Position numbers and translations under genes: made by a program
NCBI RefSeq assembly: GCF_000372365.1
Contig: NZ_AQUU01000004.1
Span: 62,001 to 126,000, forward strand
Reading direction: 5' to 3'
DNA from: Aggregatibacter actinomycetemcomitans DSM 8324
GTDB lineage: Bacteria > Pseudomonadota > Gammaproteobacteria > Enterobacterales > Pasteurellaceae
Length of the DNA stretch: 64,000 nt
Notes under the pieces: model-generated
Told to the model about the DNA's origin: nothing
The model's input: the letters and a program-made list of their open reading frames with translations, nothing else
Databases searched by the model: none
Shown: piece after piece, positions 9,480 to 19,308 of the stretch
Numbering within the stretch: position 1 is the stretch's first letter
How the letters are laid out: every line of letters starts with the position of its first letter

Positions 9480-10352
9480 TCACTCCAGCCACTCGCTTCG
9501 ATTCGGCGAGCTTAAGACTTGCTGACACAAAAACGGTTCGGGCGGTGTAACTTTCGGTTTGCTCGGGGCTGAACCCGGTTTTGCCGGTTTAAACCAAGAA
9601 TAGAGTTCTTCCCCACAACCGTCGCCGGCGGGCACCGGCGCTTGATTCTCACAATACTGCGCCCCTTGCGGACAAGTCAGACGCACATGGAAATGGGAGT
9701 CATGCCCAAACCACGGGCGGATTTTGTGCAACCAGGCGCGATCGGCGCCCGCGGTTTCGCAGAGTTTTAATTTGATCGCCGGATTAACGAAAATACGCGT
9801 CACTTTCACATCTTCCGCCGCCAGTTTAATTAGTTTCGCGTGGTTGGCATTCCAAATACTGTCGTCCACCCGCTGCGCTTTGCGATTCACCACCAACAAA
9901 CCTTTGCCGTCGGAATTCAGTGCGTCGCTGTCGGACATACTGCCCATGCGCAGCCAAATATCCGCATCCAGCCCCATTTGATGGCTGGCGTGTCCCGTCA
10001 GAAAACGTCCGCCGCCCGGCATAGCAATATCGCCCACCAACATGGTCGGCAAACCCGCCGCCTTGGCGCGTTGCCCCAAACGTTGCAAGTAGCTAATCAT
10101 GTCAGGGTGTCCGTAATAGCGGTTTTTATTCATGCGAATCACTTGATAGCCGTCGCCTTTATAAGGCAAAGGCTGGGCGCCTATGATACAACCGTTGGAA
10201 TAACTGCCGATAGCCTGCGATTTCCCGTCTTCTGCGGGAATCGGACGTTTAATTTGTTGCCAATCTTGCGGCGCGGCAAAAGCGTTGGCGGCGTAAAAAA
10301 CGCTGCTGAAAACGACCGCACTTTTGATGAATTGGAGAAAGGTTTTATTCAT
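9480..10352 (-). CDS. mepA: Penicillin-insensitive murein DD-endopeptidase MepA
   Basis: 290 aa with a cleavable signal peptide ending AANAFA|APQDW. LAS-family zinc peptidase: the ligand motifs GHASHQMGLDADIW and GHDSHFHVRL are intact, and paired cysteines consistent with the periplasmic disulfides are present (SNGCIIG, LKLCETAG, LTCPQGAQYC). It cleaves D-Ala-meso-DAP crosslinks in peptidoglycan. Slightly longer than the E. coli enzyme (274 aa). It starts 21 bp after the aroC stop and probably shares its transcript. Confidence 0.95.
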   Translation of the reverse strand: MNKTFLQFIKSAVVFSSVFYAANAFAAPQDWQQIKRPIPAEDGKSQAIGSYSNGCIIGAQPLPYKGDGYQVIRMNKNRYYGHPDMISYLQRLGQRAKAAGLPTMLVGDIAMPGGGRFLTGHASHQMGLDADIWLRMGSMSDSDALNSDGKGLLVVNRKAQRVDDSIWNANHAKLIKLAAEDVKVTRIFVNPAIKLKLCETAGADRAWLHKIRPWFGHDSHFHVRLTCPQGAQYCENQAPVPAGDGCGEELYSWFKPAKPGSAPSKPKVTPPEPFLCQQVLSSPNRSEWLE

Positions 10353-10373
10353 GATGGCATCCGTTTTTCAGGT

Positions 10374-11447
10374 TTATCGGCATTGCGCTTTAAAACGCAA
10401 CAAATGATCCAACAATACAATCGCCGTCATAGCTTCCGCAATCGGCACGGCGCGGATGCCGACACAAGGATCGTGGCGACCTTTAGTAACAACTTCGACA
10501 GATTCATTGTCGAGATTCACCGAGCGCCCCGGAATGGTAATGCTGGAAGTGGGTTTGAGGGCAATCGTGGCGATAATCGGTTGTCCTGAACTGATGCCGC
10601 CCAAAATCCCGCCGGCATAGTTGGAAAGAAATCCTTGCGGGATCATTTCGTCACGATGTTGGCTACCTTTTTGTTCTACCACAGCGAAACCGTCACCAAT
10701 TTCCACGCCTTTTACCGCATTAATGCTCATTAATGCGTGGGCTAAATCCGCATCCAAACGATCAAACACCGGTTCGCCCAACCCGACGGGGACGTTTTCC
10801 GCCACCACGGTCAATTTAGCACCGATAGAATCCCCTTGTTTTTTCAGATCACGAATTAATTCATCGAATTTTTCCACCGCACTTTTATCGGGGCAGAAAA
10901 ACAGATTGCTATTTACTTCTGCCCAATCAATATGTTCCACGGATTGCGGCGCAATTTTGACATCGCCGATTTGGCTTAAGAAACCACGCACTTCAATGCC
11001 GAATTGTTCGCGTAAATATTTTTTCGCGATGGCACCCGCCGCCACGCGCATGGCAGTTTCGCGGGCGGAAGAACGACCGCCGCCGCGATAATCACGAATG
11101 CCGTATTTTTGTTGATAAGTAAAATCTGCATGTCCCGGACGGAAGCGATCTTTAATTTCGCCATAGTCCTGCGAGCGTTGATCGCCGTTCTTAATGATTA
11201 TGCCAATACTGGTGCCGGTGGTTTTTCCTTCAAAGACACCGGATAAAATCTGCACTTCATCGTCTTCGCGGCGCGGTGTGGTATAGCGCGAGGTGCCGGG
11301 TTTACGACGATCCAAATCCGGTTGAATATCCGCTTCCGATAATGCCATGTTCGGCGGTACGCCGTCCACAATGCAACCCAAGGCAATGCCGTGGGACTCG
11401 CCGAAGGTGGTGACGCGAAATAATTGTCCGATGGTATTTCCTGCCAT
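10374..11447 (-). CDS. aroC: Chorismate synthase
   Basis: 357 aa, full length. Catalyses the last shikimate-pathway step (EPSP to chorismate) using reduced FMN. Signatures: [17 protein letters not shown] near the start, [20 protein letters not shown], and [20 protein letters not shown], with the catalytic histidines in GESHG and RPGHAD. Part of the minus-strand run between the mechanosensitive channel gene and mepA. Confidence 0.97.
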   Translation of the reverse strand: MAGNTIGQLFRVTTFGESHGIALGCIVDGVPPNMALSEADIQPDLDRRKPGTSRYTTPRREDDEVQILSGVFEGKTTGTSIGIIIKNGDQRSQDYGEIKDRFRPGHADFTYQQKYGIRDYRGGGRSSARETAMRVAAGAIAKKYLREQFGIEVRGFLSQIGDVKIAPQSVEHIDWAEVNSNLFFCPDKSAVEKFDELIRDLKKQGDSIGAKLTVVAENVPVGLGEPVFDRLDADLAHALMSINAVKGVEIGDGFAVVEQKGSQHRDEMIPQGFLSNYAGGILGGISSGQPIIATIALKPTSSITIPGRSVNLDNESVEVVTKGRHDPCVGIRAVPIAEAMTAIVLLDHLLRFKAQCR

Positions 11448-11468
11448 GCTGTTCTCTCTTTAATGCAA

Positions 11469-14400
11469 TTAAGATTTTACTTCAATCAGTGGCATGACTG
11501 CACCGGTATCTTGATTTTTAATAAACACATCAAGCTGATTAAAGGCAATATCAATGTTATTTTCTGTAAATAATTCATTAATTCGTCGATTGAGCGAGTC
11601 GATGGTATTTGTTCGCTCGGAAAGTTGCCCCACATAAACACGCAATTCATGATCTAATGTGCTTGCCCCAAAGGATAAAAATAATGCACGCGGTTCAGGA
11701 TCTTTAAGCACAGCCGGCTGTTCATTTGCCGCTTGAAGCAATAATTTTTTCACCAATTCAAGATTGGAACCATAAGCAACTCCAACGCGAATTACCAAAC
11801 GTGTCATCGTATTGGATAACGCCCAGTTGATCACCTGCCCGGTCACGAAGGATTTATTTGGCACAATCACTTCTTTACGATCAAAATCTATCAACGTAAT
11901 AGCACGAATCCGAATTTTCGCTACGGTACCGCTCACATCATTAATAGTGACGGTATCGCCGACCCGAATCGGGCGTTCAAATAATAAAATAATCCCCGAC
12001 ACGAAGTTCGCAAAGATTTCCTGCATACCGAAACCAAGACCGACGGAAAGTGCGGCGAATAACCACTGCAATTTCGACCACGACATTCCCAGCGTCGCAA
12101 ACGCCCAGGCGCCGCCGATAGCTACTAAAATATAGGTTAATAAGGTGTTGATGGTATAAGGCGTACCTTGCGACAATCTTACCCGAGAAAATACGATCAC
12201 TTCCAAAATCCCCGGAATATTGCGCACCAGAATGTAGGTAATGCTGATGATAACCAACGCCACCAGCAAGTTAAATAACGAAATACTTTCCGTTACTACG
12301 CCCGCTTCCGTGGTAGAAATTTGCTGCCACAATGTAATGTCGCGCAAATAGCTTGCCACAGTGACCAAATCCGACCATACATAATAGAACATGGCAAACA
12401 GCGCCGTCCAAATGAATAAATCGGCAAAGCTCAATAACTGGCTGCGCACTTGATTTAACGCCAAACCTTCTTCCTGCTCAGTAATCATTACCACATCGTC
12501 AGAAGGAGAACCGTCGTTAGAATCCGCTTGTTTTTGCTGACGTTTTTCCTGTAAACGACGATACGCCAAACGGCGGGACGCCACGGTAATGGCACGATAG
12601 ACGGTATGGCGGGCAAGCGACCACACCACCCAGGCAATGTAAGTATTAATAATGTGTGAAATCAGATTTAACGCGGTGTAATAGTAGCCTAACACGACCA
12701 ATACGATTAATCCGACCGGCGCCAAACGTAGCAAAATGCGTACGATTTTCAGAATAATTTTATCGCGATTATCCTGCGTGTTTGCGCCAAACGCCGTCAC
12801 CGCGCGATTAAAGCGCGGCGCAATAATGAGGATACAGAACCCTAACGCAATAATGGTATTAATTTCACCAAGCACATCATTGGCTAAACCGCTATCCATC
12901 ACGCTGCTGAAAATCGAAGTATTCAACAATAAAACCACGGCGACAATAATCCGCTTGGTAATGGATTGGAATTTCTCCGCCGTTTCCTGTGAAAAGCCGA
13001 AGTGGCGCACTAAAATACCGTTCGGGCGCAATACCGCCAGCAGGAAACTAAAGAACCACCAATAGCCCGCCATACTCAGCGACCACTGCCAGAATTCCGC
13101 TGGGTTACGGAAGAAGAAAAAGCCGACAAGCTGACAAATTGCCAAAAACCATAACGTTCCTGACAGGGACAAAATTGCTGTGTAAAACAACGCAATCGGC
13201 GTATGCCACTGGCTGTCGGAGCGCAACGTATTGATTTCACCGTTCATTAACGCAAAGCGGTGTTTAATTGCCGGTTTGAATTTAAAAATAATCCCGCCAA
13301 TGACTACCAGAATAAACACATAAGTCAATAAATACGGCAGATTGTCAAAATTACTCGGGAAACCTAATTTTTTAACGATGCCGTCAAATTGCGTGCTCAA
13401 TGACATCGGCAAGGTTTTAATCCAATCCAGGTTGAGCGGGTTGTTACTTTTTACCCAGAAGCTTTGCTGATCCAGTTTAGCCTGAATTCGATCACTGATT
13501 TGCGTAATCTGCTGTTGGGTCAACTCTAAGGAAATCGCCAAATTCAGCTGATTATTTAATGATTTAATCACATCGGAAGCGATTTTACGGCGTTCCGTCA
13601 ACAAATTAGTTAATTGCGTTTTTTCCGTATCGGTGAAGGTTTGATTTTCATCAGATTGTACCTTCGTAATATAAGCATCTAAATCGTACAACTCGTTACG
13701 GCGCTGGGTAATATCAAAAATCTGCACGCGCAAATCGGCAATTTGTTTTGATAAACCCTGAATATTTAGATTGGTAGGCAGTTTTTGTTTTTGTTGCTGG
13801 ATAATTCGTGACAACACCAACGTGCCCTGCAAGGCGCTGATTTGCTCGTCAATGGTGCGCTGAGTTTGGGTTAAATTTTCCAACACGTTGCGCATACGCA
13901 ATTCATCCTGAGTCAGCGTATTGGTTTTTTCCGTTTGTTCAAGTAAAAAGCGGCTCAACTGTGCATTACGCTCCAGTTCTTGCTGAATAAAATTATTTTT
14001 GACCGCACTTTGCTGTTGCTGCTGCGCCTGCTCCACCTGATTTTGCGATTGCACCAAATTCTTTTGGTTAATCACTTCTTGAATCAGCGCAAGCTGTTGC
14101 TGCTGCACTTGTACTCTTACGCTCAATAAATCGTAACGGTTTTTATACAATACGGTAAGTTGATCGCTGTTTTTCAACAAAAATTGATTGTTGGCATTGC
14201 GCAGTTCGATCAGTTGTAACTCTAACTGATATTGCTGTTTCAGCGTGCTGCTTGTAGAAGACTCGGCAAGTTTTTGATTGAGTTCCTGCGTGCGTTTTAA
14301 ATTCGTCGCCAACGCCGTTTGCGCCCGTTCGGACACGGAACTTTGCCCCGCCAACAAGCCATTCGCTACATTTAATGCCGCTTGCGTGTCTTGTTGTTGT

Positions 14401-14792
14401 GCATTTAGCTTTTCAAAAGCGGATTGTAACGAGGTCAAGGTGGCGGATTTATAGTCATCGGCACTTGCCGTATTCAGTTGTTTTTTCAGATTTTGCAGAT
14501 CCGTGCTATCTTTTTGAATTTCCGCATCGGCGCCGTTAATGGTTGCCTGTAGCTCATCATTGGCTTTTTGCTGTGCCTGAATTTGCTGTAACAAATCCAA
14601 AGACGTTTGCAGGTCGGCGACCAATGTTTTTTTCTCATCGCCATCGGGCAGTTTCTGCGCATTCGCCAAATCGGCTTTTAAGGATTTTTCCGTCGGTAAC
14701 GCATTATTCTGATCGGCAAATGCACTTTGCGAAACGGCAACGTTTAGCAACAATGCCACACAAAGTGCGGTCAAAAAAGCGTTTATTTTCAT
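11469..14792 (-). CDS. mscK: Large mechanosensitive channel, MscK/MscM (KefA/YjeP) type
   Basis: About 1107 aa. Signal peptide (cut near SAFA|DQ), then a ~430-residue Gln-rich periplasmic coiled-coil region, about eleven membrane segments (from ~480), and a C-terminal MscS domain containing GLGFGMQEIFANFVSGIIL and ERPIRVGDTVTI (pore helix and beta domain). It releases solutes under hypo-osmotic shock. The ATG at 14792 has a GAGGA ribosome-binding site and starts 8 bp after the menE stop; two upstream in-frame ATGs exist. MscK and MscM paralogues cannot be told apart by eye, so the symbol is tentative. Confidence 0.85.
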   Translation of the reverse strand: MKINAFLTALCVALLLNVAVSQSAFADQNNALPTEKSLKADLANAQKLPDGDEKKTLVADLQTSLDLLQQIQAQQKANDELQATINGADAEIQKDSTDLQNLKKQLNTASADDYKSATLTSLQSAFEKLNAQQQDTQAALNVANGLLAGQSSVSERAQTALATNLKRTQELNQKLAESSTSSTLKQQYQLELQLIELRNANNQFLLKNSDQLTVLYKNRYDLLSVRVQVQQQQLALIQEVINQKNLVQSQNQVEQAQQQQQSAVKNNFIQQELERNAQLSRFLLEQTEKTNTLTQDELRMRNVLENLTQTQRTIDEQISALQGTLVLSRIIQQQKQKLPTNLNIQGLSKQIADLRVQIFDITQRRNELYDLDAYITKVQSDENQTFTDTEKTQLTNLLTERRKIASDVIKSLNNQLNLAISLELTQQQITQISDRIQAKLDQQSFWVKSNNPLNLDWIKTLPMSLSTQFDGIVKKLGFPSNFDNLPYLLTYVFILVVIGGIIFKFKPAIKHRFALMNGEINTLRSDSQWHTPIALFYTAILSLSGTLWFLAICQLVGFFFFRNPAEFWQWSLSMAGYWWFFSFLLAVLRPNGILVRHFGFSQETAEKFQSITKRIIVAVVLLLNTSIFSSVMDSGLANDVLGEINTIIALGFCILIIAPRFNRAVTAFGANTQDNRDKIILKIVRILLRLAPVGLIVLVVLGYYYTALNLISHIINTYIAWVVWSLARHTVYRAITVASRRLAYRRLQEKRQQKQADSNDGSPSDDVVMITEQEEGLALNQVRSQLLSFADLFIWTALFAMFYYVWSDLVTVASYLRDITLWQQISTTEAGVVTESISLFNLLVALVIISITYILVRNIPGILEVIVFSRVRLSQGTPYTINTLLTYILVAIGGAWAFATLGMSWSKLQWLFAALSVGLGFGMQEIFANFVSGIILLFERPIRVGDTVTINDVSGTVAKIRIRAITLIDFDRKEVIVPNKSFVTGQVINWALSNTMTRLVIRVGVAYGSNLELVKKLLLQAANEQPAVLKDPEPRALFLSFGASTLDHELRVYVGQLSERTNTIDSLNRRINELFTENNIDIAFNQLDVFIKNQDTGAVMPLIEVKS

Positions 14793-14800
14793 ACTTATCC

Positions 14801-16216
14801 TCATTGCTGCGCCAGCCAATCCGCCAACGTTTTCCGTGAAATCTTAATAGCGCCGTCGGTTAAATTTAACGGCAGATCATAACAGGCAACAGGCTGTTTA
14901 AATCGTTCCAACCGCCCTTGTAAAAATTCGCGCAGATTTTCCACCGCACTTTTGGATTTTTCCAACCACTCAATGATTGCAACCGGTCGCTGACCGAATT
15001 CCAAATCCGCCATAGGCAACACAAAAACCTGCTTAACTAAATCAGACTGCAATATCACCTTTTCAATCTCTTCCGGCTGAATATTTTCCCCACCGGAAAT
15101 GAACATATTATCAATTCGCCCCGAAATCACAAGCTCGCCATTCTGCCATTGCCCTTTATCTTTGGTAGCAAACCAACCCTGTTCATTCAGTAGCGAAACA
15201 ATTCTCCCCTGCTGCCAATAACCGAGTGCCAATCCCGCGCCACGTAGCCAAATTTCGCCATTTTGCAGGCAATATTCACGCCCGGCTAAGACGTTTCCCA
15301 CACCATTTTTTTCGTCACTCTCTTTGGCAAACACTGTGGATGCCATTTCCGTCATACCGTAACCGCAATAGCTTTTAATACCCAACTGTTGCAACGCCCG
15401 GGTAAGCGTTAAGGAAATATGCGCGCCGCCAAGCAGCACCGCCTTGATTTGTAACGGCGCCGGGTTTTCCTGCAAATATTGCAACCAACGTTGAACCTGC
15501 GTCGGCACCAACGAGACATGGGTCACTTGATTCACTGCCGCATAAAAATCTTCACCGGGTAACACCAAGGTGGCGCCGCCGGTCAACCAACGCCACACAA
15601 TCCCCTGTCCGGAGACATGGTATAAGGGCAAGGAAAGCAGCCACGAATCCGCTGCGTCAAAGTTCATTAACTCACACACGCCTCGGGCGTTATCCAAATG
15701 GGCTTGTACATTGTGCACTACGGCTTTCGGTAAGCCTGTGGAACCGGAAGTGAGCGTCATGGTGACGGGTTGAGAAAAATCAATATCAACATCCGAGTAA
15801 GCGTGAATTTGATTTGCCTGTGCCATGGCGTCGTTCAGGGTTAAAAAACACTTGAAAATTGGACCGCACTTTTGTTGCTCGCTAGCAAATGCCTTCTGCT
15901 CTGCCGTAAAGTAAAAATCCGCATGATTAGATTGACAAAGAGCAATGCGTTTTTCCAACGGGAACATCGGATTAAGCATTAACACCCGCGCCCCCGTCTG
16001 AATCGCCGCCAAATAAAATAGCAGCAGTTCAAGACTATTTTTTCCGCATAGCGCGACACCACATTGTTTTTCTACGCCCAATTGCTGCAGATATGCGGAA
16101 ATTTGTAGCGTTTTTTCAACCAGTTGGCGCCATGTAAAAGCGTCGCCTTGCAATACTTGCAAGGCGATTCGTTCGGAGAATAAAGAAGATTGTGCGAATT
16201 TGCTACCAAGAGCCAT
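14801..16216 (-). CDS. menE: o-Succinylbenzoate-CoA ligase
   Basis: 471 aa acyl-adenylate-forming enzyme. AMP-binding P-loop TLTSGSTGLPKAVVH, A5 motif YGYGMTEMAS-like (CGYGMTEMAS), A8 hinge GRIDNMFISGGENIQPEEIE, and an A10-like lysine near the C-terminus (DGAIKISRKTL). Activates OSB in menaquinone synthesis. Assignment over other ligases rests on length and on the seqA-menE-large MscS channel order known from Haemophilus. No other men gene is in the window. Confidence 0.88.
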   Translation of the reverse strand: MALGSKFAQSSLFSERIALQVLQGDAFTWRQLVEKTLQISAYLQQLGVEKQCGVALCGKNSLELLLFYLAAIQTGARVLMLNPMFPLEKRIALCQSNHADFYFTAEQKAFASEQQKCGPIFKCFLTLNDAMAQANQIHAYSDVDIDFSQPVTMTLTSGSTGLPKAVVHNVQAHLDNARGVCELMNFDAADSWLLSLPLYHVSGQGIVWRWLTGGATLVLPGEDFYAAVNQVTHVSLVPTQVQRWLQYLQENPAPLQIKAVLLGGAHISLTLTRALQQLGIKSYCGYGMTEMASTVFAKESDEKNGVGNVLAGREYCLQNGEIWLRGAGLALGYWQQGRIVSLLNEQGWFATKDKGQWQNGELVISGRIDNMFISGGENIQPEEIEKVILQSDLVKQVFVLPMADLEFGQRPVAIIEWLEKSKSAVENLREFLQGRLERFKQPVACYDLPLNLTDGAIKISRKTLADWLAQQ

Positions 16217-16221
16217 GAGAT

Positions 16222-16839
16222 TTAATTTGCCGTAAAAAATAACCGCACTTGATCAATTAACGATTCCGGCAAGTGCATGGATTGCATCGCACCTTCCAGC
16301 ATGAGCATTTTACGACCGCTGTTGGTATTGGTGATCACCCAATACGGCGTATCGGGAATTTGTTTCGGTTTGGTGTGATTGCCCGCCATCAGCAATGTGC
16401 CTTCATCTCTGGCAAAATACACGCGGGTGCGCCCTTGTAACGATTCGGTGGCAAGCGCAAATCCTTCCGGATTGGTGCGATACAAAATGGTCAAAATCGC
16501 TAAAAAACGAATAACCGCTTTGTTTTCCTGTTTGAATTCTTCGGAATGTAACAAGGTTTCCAATTTACTGATGGTTTTCTGCATCACTTCATCAGATTGT
16601 TTTCTCGTCACCGGCTTATTGATTTCTTCTTCAAAAATCGTGGTTTGTTCCGTTGCTTCTGCTTTGGCGTCTGATGGAGAGGTGACGATCGTCGGTTGAT
16701 TTTCCGGTAAACTGAAATATGTGTTGTGCGGGGAAAGGTTTAATAAGCGCCGTAAAATATCGGATGCACTTTCGCCAATAGATTGCGTGTTACCGGCAAT
16801 ATATTGATAAAGTTCTTCGTCCACTTCGATAATTTTCAT
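16222..16839 (-). CDS. seqA: Negative modulator of replication initiation SeqA
   Basis: 205 aa. N-terminal oligomerisation domain MKIIEVDEELYQYIA...SASDILRRLLNL, a variable linker, then the C-terminal hemimethylated-GATC binding domain (RVYFARDEGTLLMAGNHTKP, WVITNTNSGRKMLML). Sequesters oriC and newly replicated GATC sites. Somewhat longer than E. coli SeqA because of the linker. Divergent from ybfF as in E. coli, and followed 5 bp later by menE. Confidence 0.95.
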   Translation of the reverse strand: MKIIEVDEELYQYIAGNTQSIGESASDILRRLLNLSPHNTYFSLPENQPTIVTSPSDAKAEATEQTTIFEEEINKPVTRKQSDEVMQKTISKLETLLHSEEFKQENKAVIRFLAILTILYRTNPEGFALATESLQGRTRVYFARDEGTLLMAGNHTKPKQIPDTPYWVITNTNSGRKMLMLEGAMQSMHLPESLIDQVRLFFTAN

Positions 16840-16925
16840 TTTCTCTCTCCACTTGCTTGATCTATTTAATCTTTTGGCACATTATAGCGAGCTATTAATA
16901 AATTCTCTAGCCAAAAATTTACCCG

Positions 16926-17726
16926 ATGCAAAAATTACTCAAATTTCAATTTAATGAATTAAAACAAGCAATTAACAAGCCGACTTTGGTTTTTATTCAC
17001 GGTTTATTCGGCGATATGAATAATTTGGGTATTATTGCCCGCGCATTTAGTGAAGATTATGCCATTTTACGGGTAGATTTGCGCAATCACGGCGCGAGCT
17101 TTCACAGTGAAGAAATGAACTATGATTTGATGGCGGAAGATGTGTTTCATGTCATTCAATCCTTATCACTGCGCGAAGTGATTTTGGTGGGTCATTCTAT
17201 GGGCGGCAAAACCGCCATGGTACTGGCGGCGAATTCTCCTGATTTGGTAAAAGGACTGGTGGTGATTGATATTGCGCCCATTGCCTACGGCGAACATGGG
17301 CATGATGCGGTTTTCAACGGGTTATTTGCGGTGAAAAACACGCAGCCTCATACCCGTCAGGAAGCCAAACCAATTTTGGCACAACATATTTACGATGAAA
17401 GCGTGCAACAGTTTATGCTGAAGTCTTTTGATGCCACAAGCGTCGATTATTTTCGTTTTAATTTGACCGCACTTAAACGCAATTACCCTAACCTGATGGG
17501 ATGGCAAACCCGCCACATTCAACAACCCTGCCTGTTCATTAAAGGTGGCAATTCGTCCTATATTCTGCCGGAATATGCCGATCGCATTTTGGCCCAATGC
17601 CCGCAGGCAAGTTCCTTCACCATTAACGGCAGCGATCACTGGGTACACGCCGAGAAACCACAATTTGTAATTCGTGCTATCACGAACTTTTTAAATAAAA
17701 TTAATAGCGAATACAAGTCTAAATAG
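16926..17726 (+). CDS. ybfF: Alpha/beta-hydrolase esterase YbfF
   Basis: 266 aa. Alpha/beta-hydrolase fold: oxyanion segment FIHGLFGDMNNLG, nucleophile elbow VGHSMGGKTA (Ser), catalytic Asp in the region of CLFIKGGNSSYI, and catalytic His in INGSDHWVHAEKP. YbfF-type enzymes hydrolyse short-chain esters and acyl-CoA; the physiological substrate is unclear. The conserved seqA/ybfF divergence and the downstream fldA-fur pair support the assignment. No strong ribosome-binding site is visible. Confidence 0.88.
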   Translation: MQKLLKFQFNELKQAINKPTLVFIHGLFGDMNNLGIIARAFSEDYAILRVDLRNHGASFHSEEMNYDLMAEDVFHVIQSLSLREVILVGHSMGGKTAMVLAANSPDLVKGLVVIDIAPIAYGEHGHDAVFNGLFAVKNTQPHTRQEAKPILAQHIYDESVQQFMLKSFDATSVDYFRFNLTALKRNYPNLMGWQTRHIQQPCLFIKGGNSSYILPEYADRILAQCPQASSFTINGSDHWVHAEKPQFVIRAITNFLNKINSEYKSK

Positions 17727-17780
17727 AGTTTCATTTAGTGCCAAATTTATGGTATAGTTCGACGCGGGTTTCACTGTGGC

Positions 17781-17806
17781 TTATCATTATCACTTTAATT
17801 ATCACT
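17781..17806. promoter_or_regulatory. Putative Fur box between ybfF and fldA-fur
   Basis: On the minus strand the stretch reads GATAATTAAAGTGATAATG followed by ATAAG: GATAAT-like hexamers in the pattern of a Fur site. It lies 350 bp before fldA and upstream of the ybfE relic, so it may have governed the ybfE-fldA-fur transcript (iron autoregulation). No binding evidence. Confidence 0.4.
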
Positions 17807-17860
17807 TTACAAATAATTCTCTTTATTGAAATGTGAATTGACAAACCAATAATCCACAAT

Positions 17861-18149
17861 ATAGCAAAACAAGATTCCGACTGTATTACTTTAGATTTAT
17901 TTAGCGAGATCCGTAAAGTTAAGCATGCAAAAACCAATCTATTTTAGGCGGGAAAAATCAATTCGAAGTAATAAATGCTCTCAGTTAAAATGCGGTAAAT
18001 CCTGTGGGTAAAAACGTGTGAAGCTAGAGTTGCACACGGGTTTGGTTCAGCAGTTATGAGGATGTGTGCCAACACGAAACCTAAACCGTTTCGAGTTAAT
18101 CGTAACAGTTTTACAAGATGATTTTAGTGTTAAGAAGTTAAGAAAATAG
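17861..18149 (+). pseudogene. ybfE: Relic of ybfE (LexA-regulated small protein)
   Basis: This gap holds a decayed gene. From the position where ATG is now ATA, the frame reads IAKQDSDCITLDLFSEIRK then VKHAKTN, matching the E. coli YbfE start as I remember it (MAKEQTDRTTLDLFAHERR). A one-base shift then gives YFRREKSIRSNKCSQLKCGK, an in-frame TAA, KRVKLELHTGLVQQL, a TGA, and TRNLNRFELI (YbfE: KRVELKLNAEAVEAL...SRNMSRSELIEE). It ends with TAG at 18147. Total length (289 bp) matches the ~97-codon gene plus one base. Location between ybfF and fldA is the E. coli order. Start lost, one frameshift, at least two stops. Confidence 0.75.
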
Positions 18150-18157
18150 GGAACAAA

Positions 18158-18682
18158 ATGGCTGTTGTCGGCTTATTTTATGGTAGTGACACAGGCAATA
18201 CGGAAAATATTGCCAAAATGATTCAAAAACAATTAGGTAGTGAATTAGTCGATATTCGCGACATCGCAAAAAGCAGCAAAGAAGATATTGAAGCTTACGA
18301 CTTTCTGCTATTCGGTATCCCGACTTGGTATTATGGTGAAGCGCAATGCGACTGGGATGATTTCTTCCCGACATTGGAACAAATTGATTTTACGGATAAA
18401 CTCGTAGCAATTTTCGGTTGTGGCGACCAAGAGGATTACGCAGATTATTTCTGTGATGCCATGGGAACAGTGCGCAACATTATTGAACCGCACGGCGCCA
18501 TTATCGTAGGCAACTGGTCAACCGAGGGCTATAGTTTTGAATCTTCACAAGCATTAATCGACAATGATACCTTTGTCGGCTTGTGCATTGATGAAGATCG
18601 CCAGCCTGAATTAACATCCGAACGTGTAAATAAATGGGTTAAACAAGTCTATGAAGAGATGTGCTTAGCCGAATTAGCTTAA
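18158..18682 (+). CDS. fldA: Flavodoxin
   Basis: 174 aa long-chain flavodoxin. FMN phosphate loop FYGSDTGNTENIA at residues 7-19, aromatic FMN-stacking residues in TWYYGEAQCDWDD and GCGDQEDYADYFCDA, and the long-chain insertion. Low-potential electron carrier for radical-SAM and related enzymes. Ribosome-binding site AGGGAAC precedes the ATG. It is 18 bp upstream of fur, the usual enterobacterial pairing. Confidence 0.95.
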   Translation: MAVVGLFYGSDTGNTENIAKMIQKQLGSELVDIRDIAKSSKEDIEAYDFLLFGIPTWYYGEAQCDWDDFFPTLEQIDFTDKLVAIFGCGDQEDYADYFCDAMGTVRNIIEPHGAIIVGNWSTEGYSFESSQALIDNDTFVGLCIDEDRQPELTSERVNKWVKQVYEEMCLAELA

Positions 18683-18700
18683 TAGCAAAAAGGAGCTGTT

Positions 18701-19141
18701 ATGTCTGAAGAAAATATTAAATTATTAAAAAAAGTAGGATTAAAAATTACCGAACCCCGTTTAACCATTCTCGCTTTAATGCAAAAACACAGAGAACACC
18801 ATTTTTCTGCTGAAGACGTTTACAAAATGTTATTGGAAAATGGCGAAGACATCGGTCTAGCAACAGTATACCGTGTATTAAACCAGTTTGATGAAGCAAA
18901 GATTCTTATTCGCCATAACTTTGAAGGCAATAAATCAGTTTTCGAACTGGCGCCAACCCAACATCATGACCACATTATCTGCACCGATTGCGGCAAAGTC
19001 TTTGAATTCAATGACGAGTTAATCGAAAGTCGCCAAAAAGAAATCAGTAAACAACACGGTATTGAGCTTTCCAGTCACAACCTGTACCTTTACGGCAAGT
19101 GTAGCGACATTAATCATTGCGCAGAAAATAACAAAAAATAA
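18701..19141 (+). CDS. fur: Ferric uptake regulator Fur
   Basis: 146 aa. Winged-helix DNA-binding N-terminus (KKVGLKITEPRLTILALMQK) and metal-binding C-terminal domain with HHDHIICTDCGKVFEF, including the CxxC zinc site, and a second cysteine pair (GKCSDINHC). Represses iron-uptake genes with Fe2+; likely targets here are the TonB receptor (29.0 kb) and yfeABCD (44.9 kb), both preceded by Fur-like boxes. Good RBS (AGGAG), followed by a terminator. Confidence 0.96.
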   Translation: MSEENIKLLKKVGLKITEPRLTILALMQKHREHHFSAEDVYKMLLENGEDIGLATVYRVLNQFDEAKILIRHNFEGNKSVFELAPTQHHDHIICTDCGKVFEFNDELIESRQKEISKQHGIELSSHNLYLYGKCSDINHCAENNKK

Positions 19142-19147
19142 CCATGC

Positions 19148-19174
19148 AAAAGGCGGTCTCAAAACCGCCCTTTC
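19148..19174 (+). terminator. Terminator of fldA-fur
   Basis: Stem AGGCGGT / ACCGCC around a CTCAAA loop, followed by CTTTCT, just after the fur stop. Confidence 0.75.
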
Positions 19175-19308
19175 TATCTCTGAAAACATCTGAAAAATCA
19201 ACCGCACTTTTCGCCTATAAACCGAGATTTTTCTTAGGGAAAAGTACCTCTCCGTGCTATAATCACGCCAATTTTTCACTATTAAATTCAATCATTAGGA
19301 AATTCTAA

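Noticed and set aside
17731-17937. 68-codon minus-strand frame between ybfF and fldA
   Set aside because: It overlaps the Fur-like site and the plus-strand ybfE relic; composition is not protein-like.
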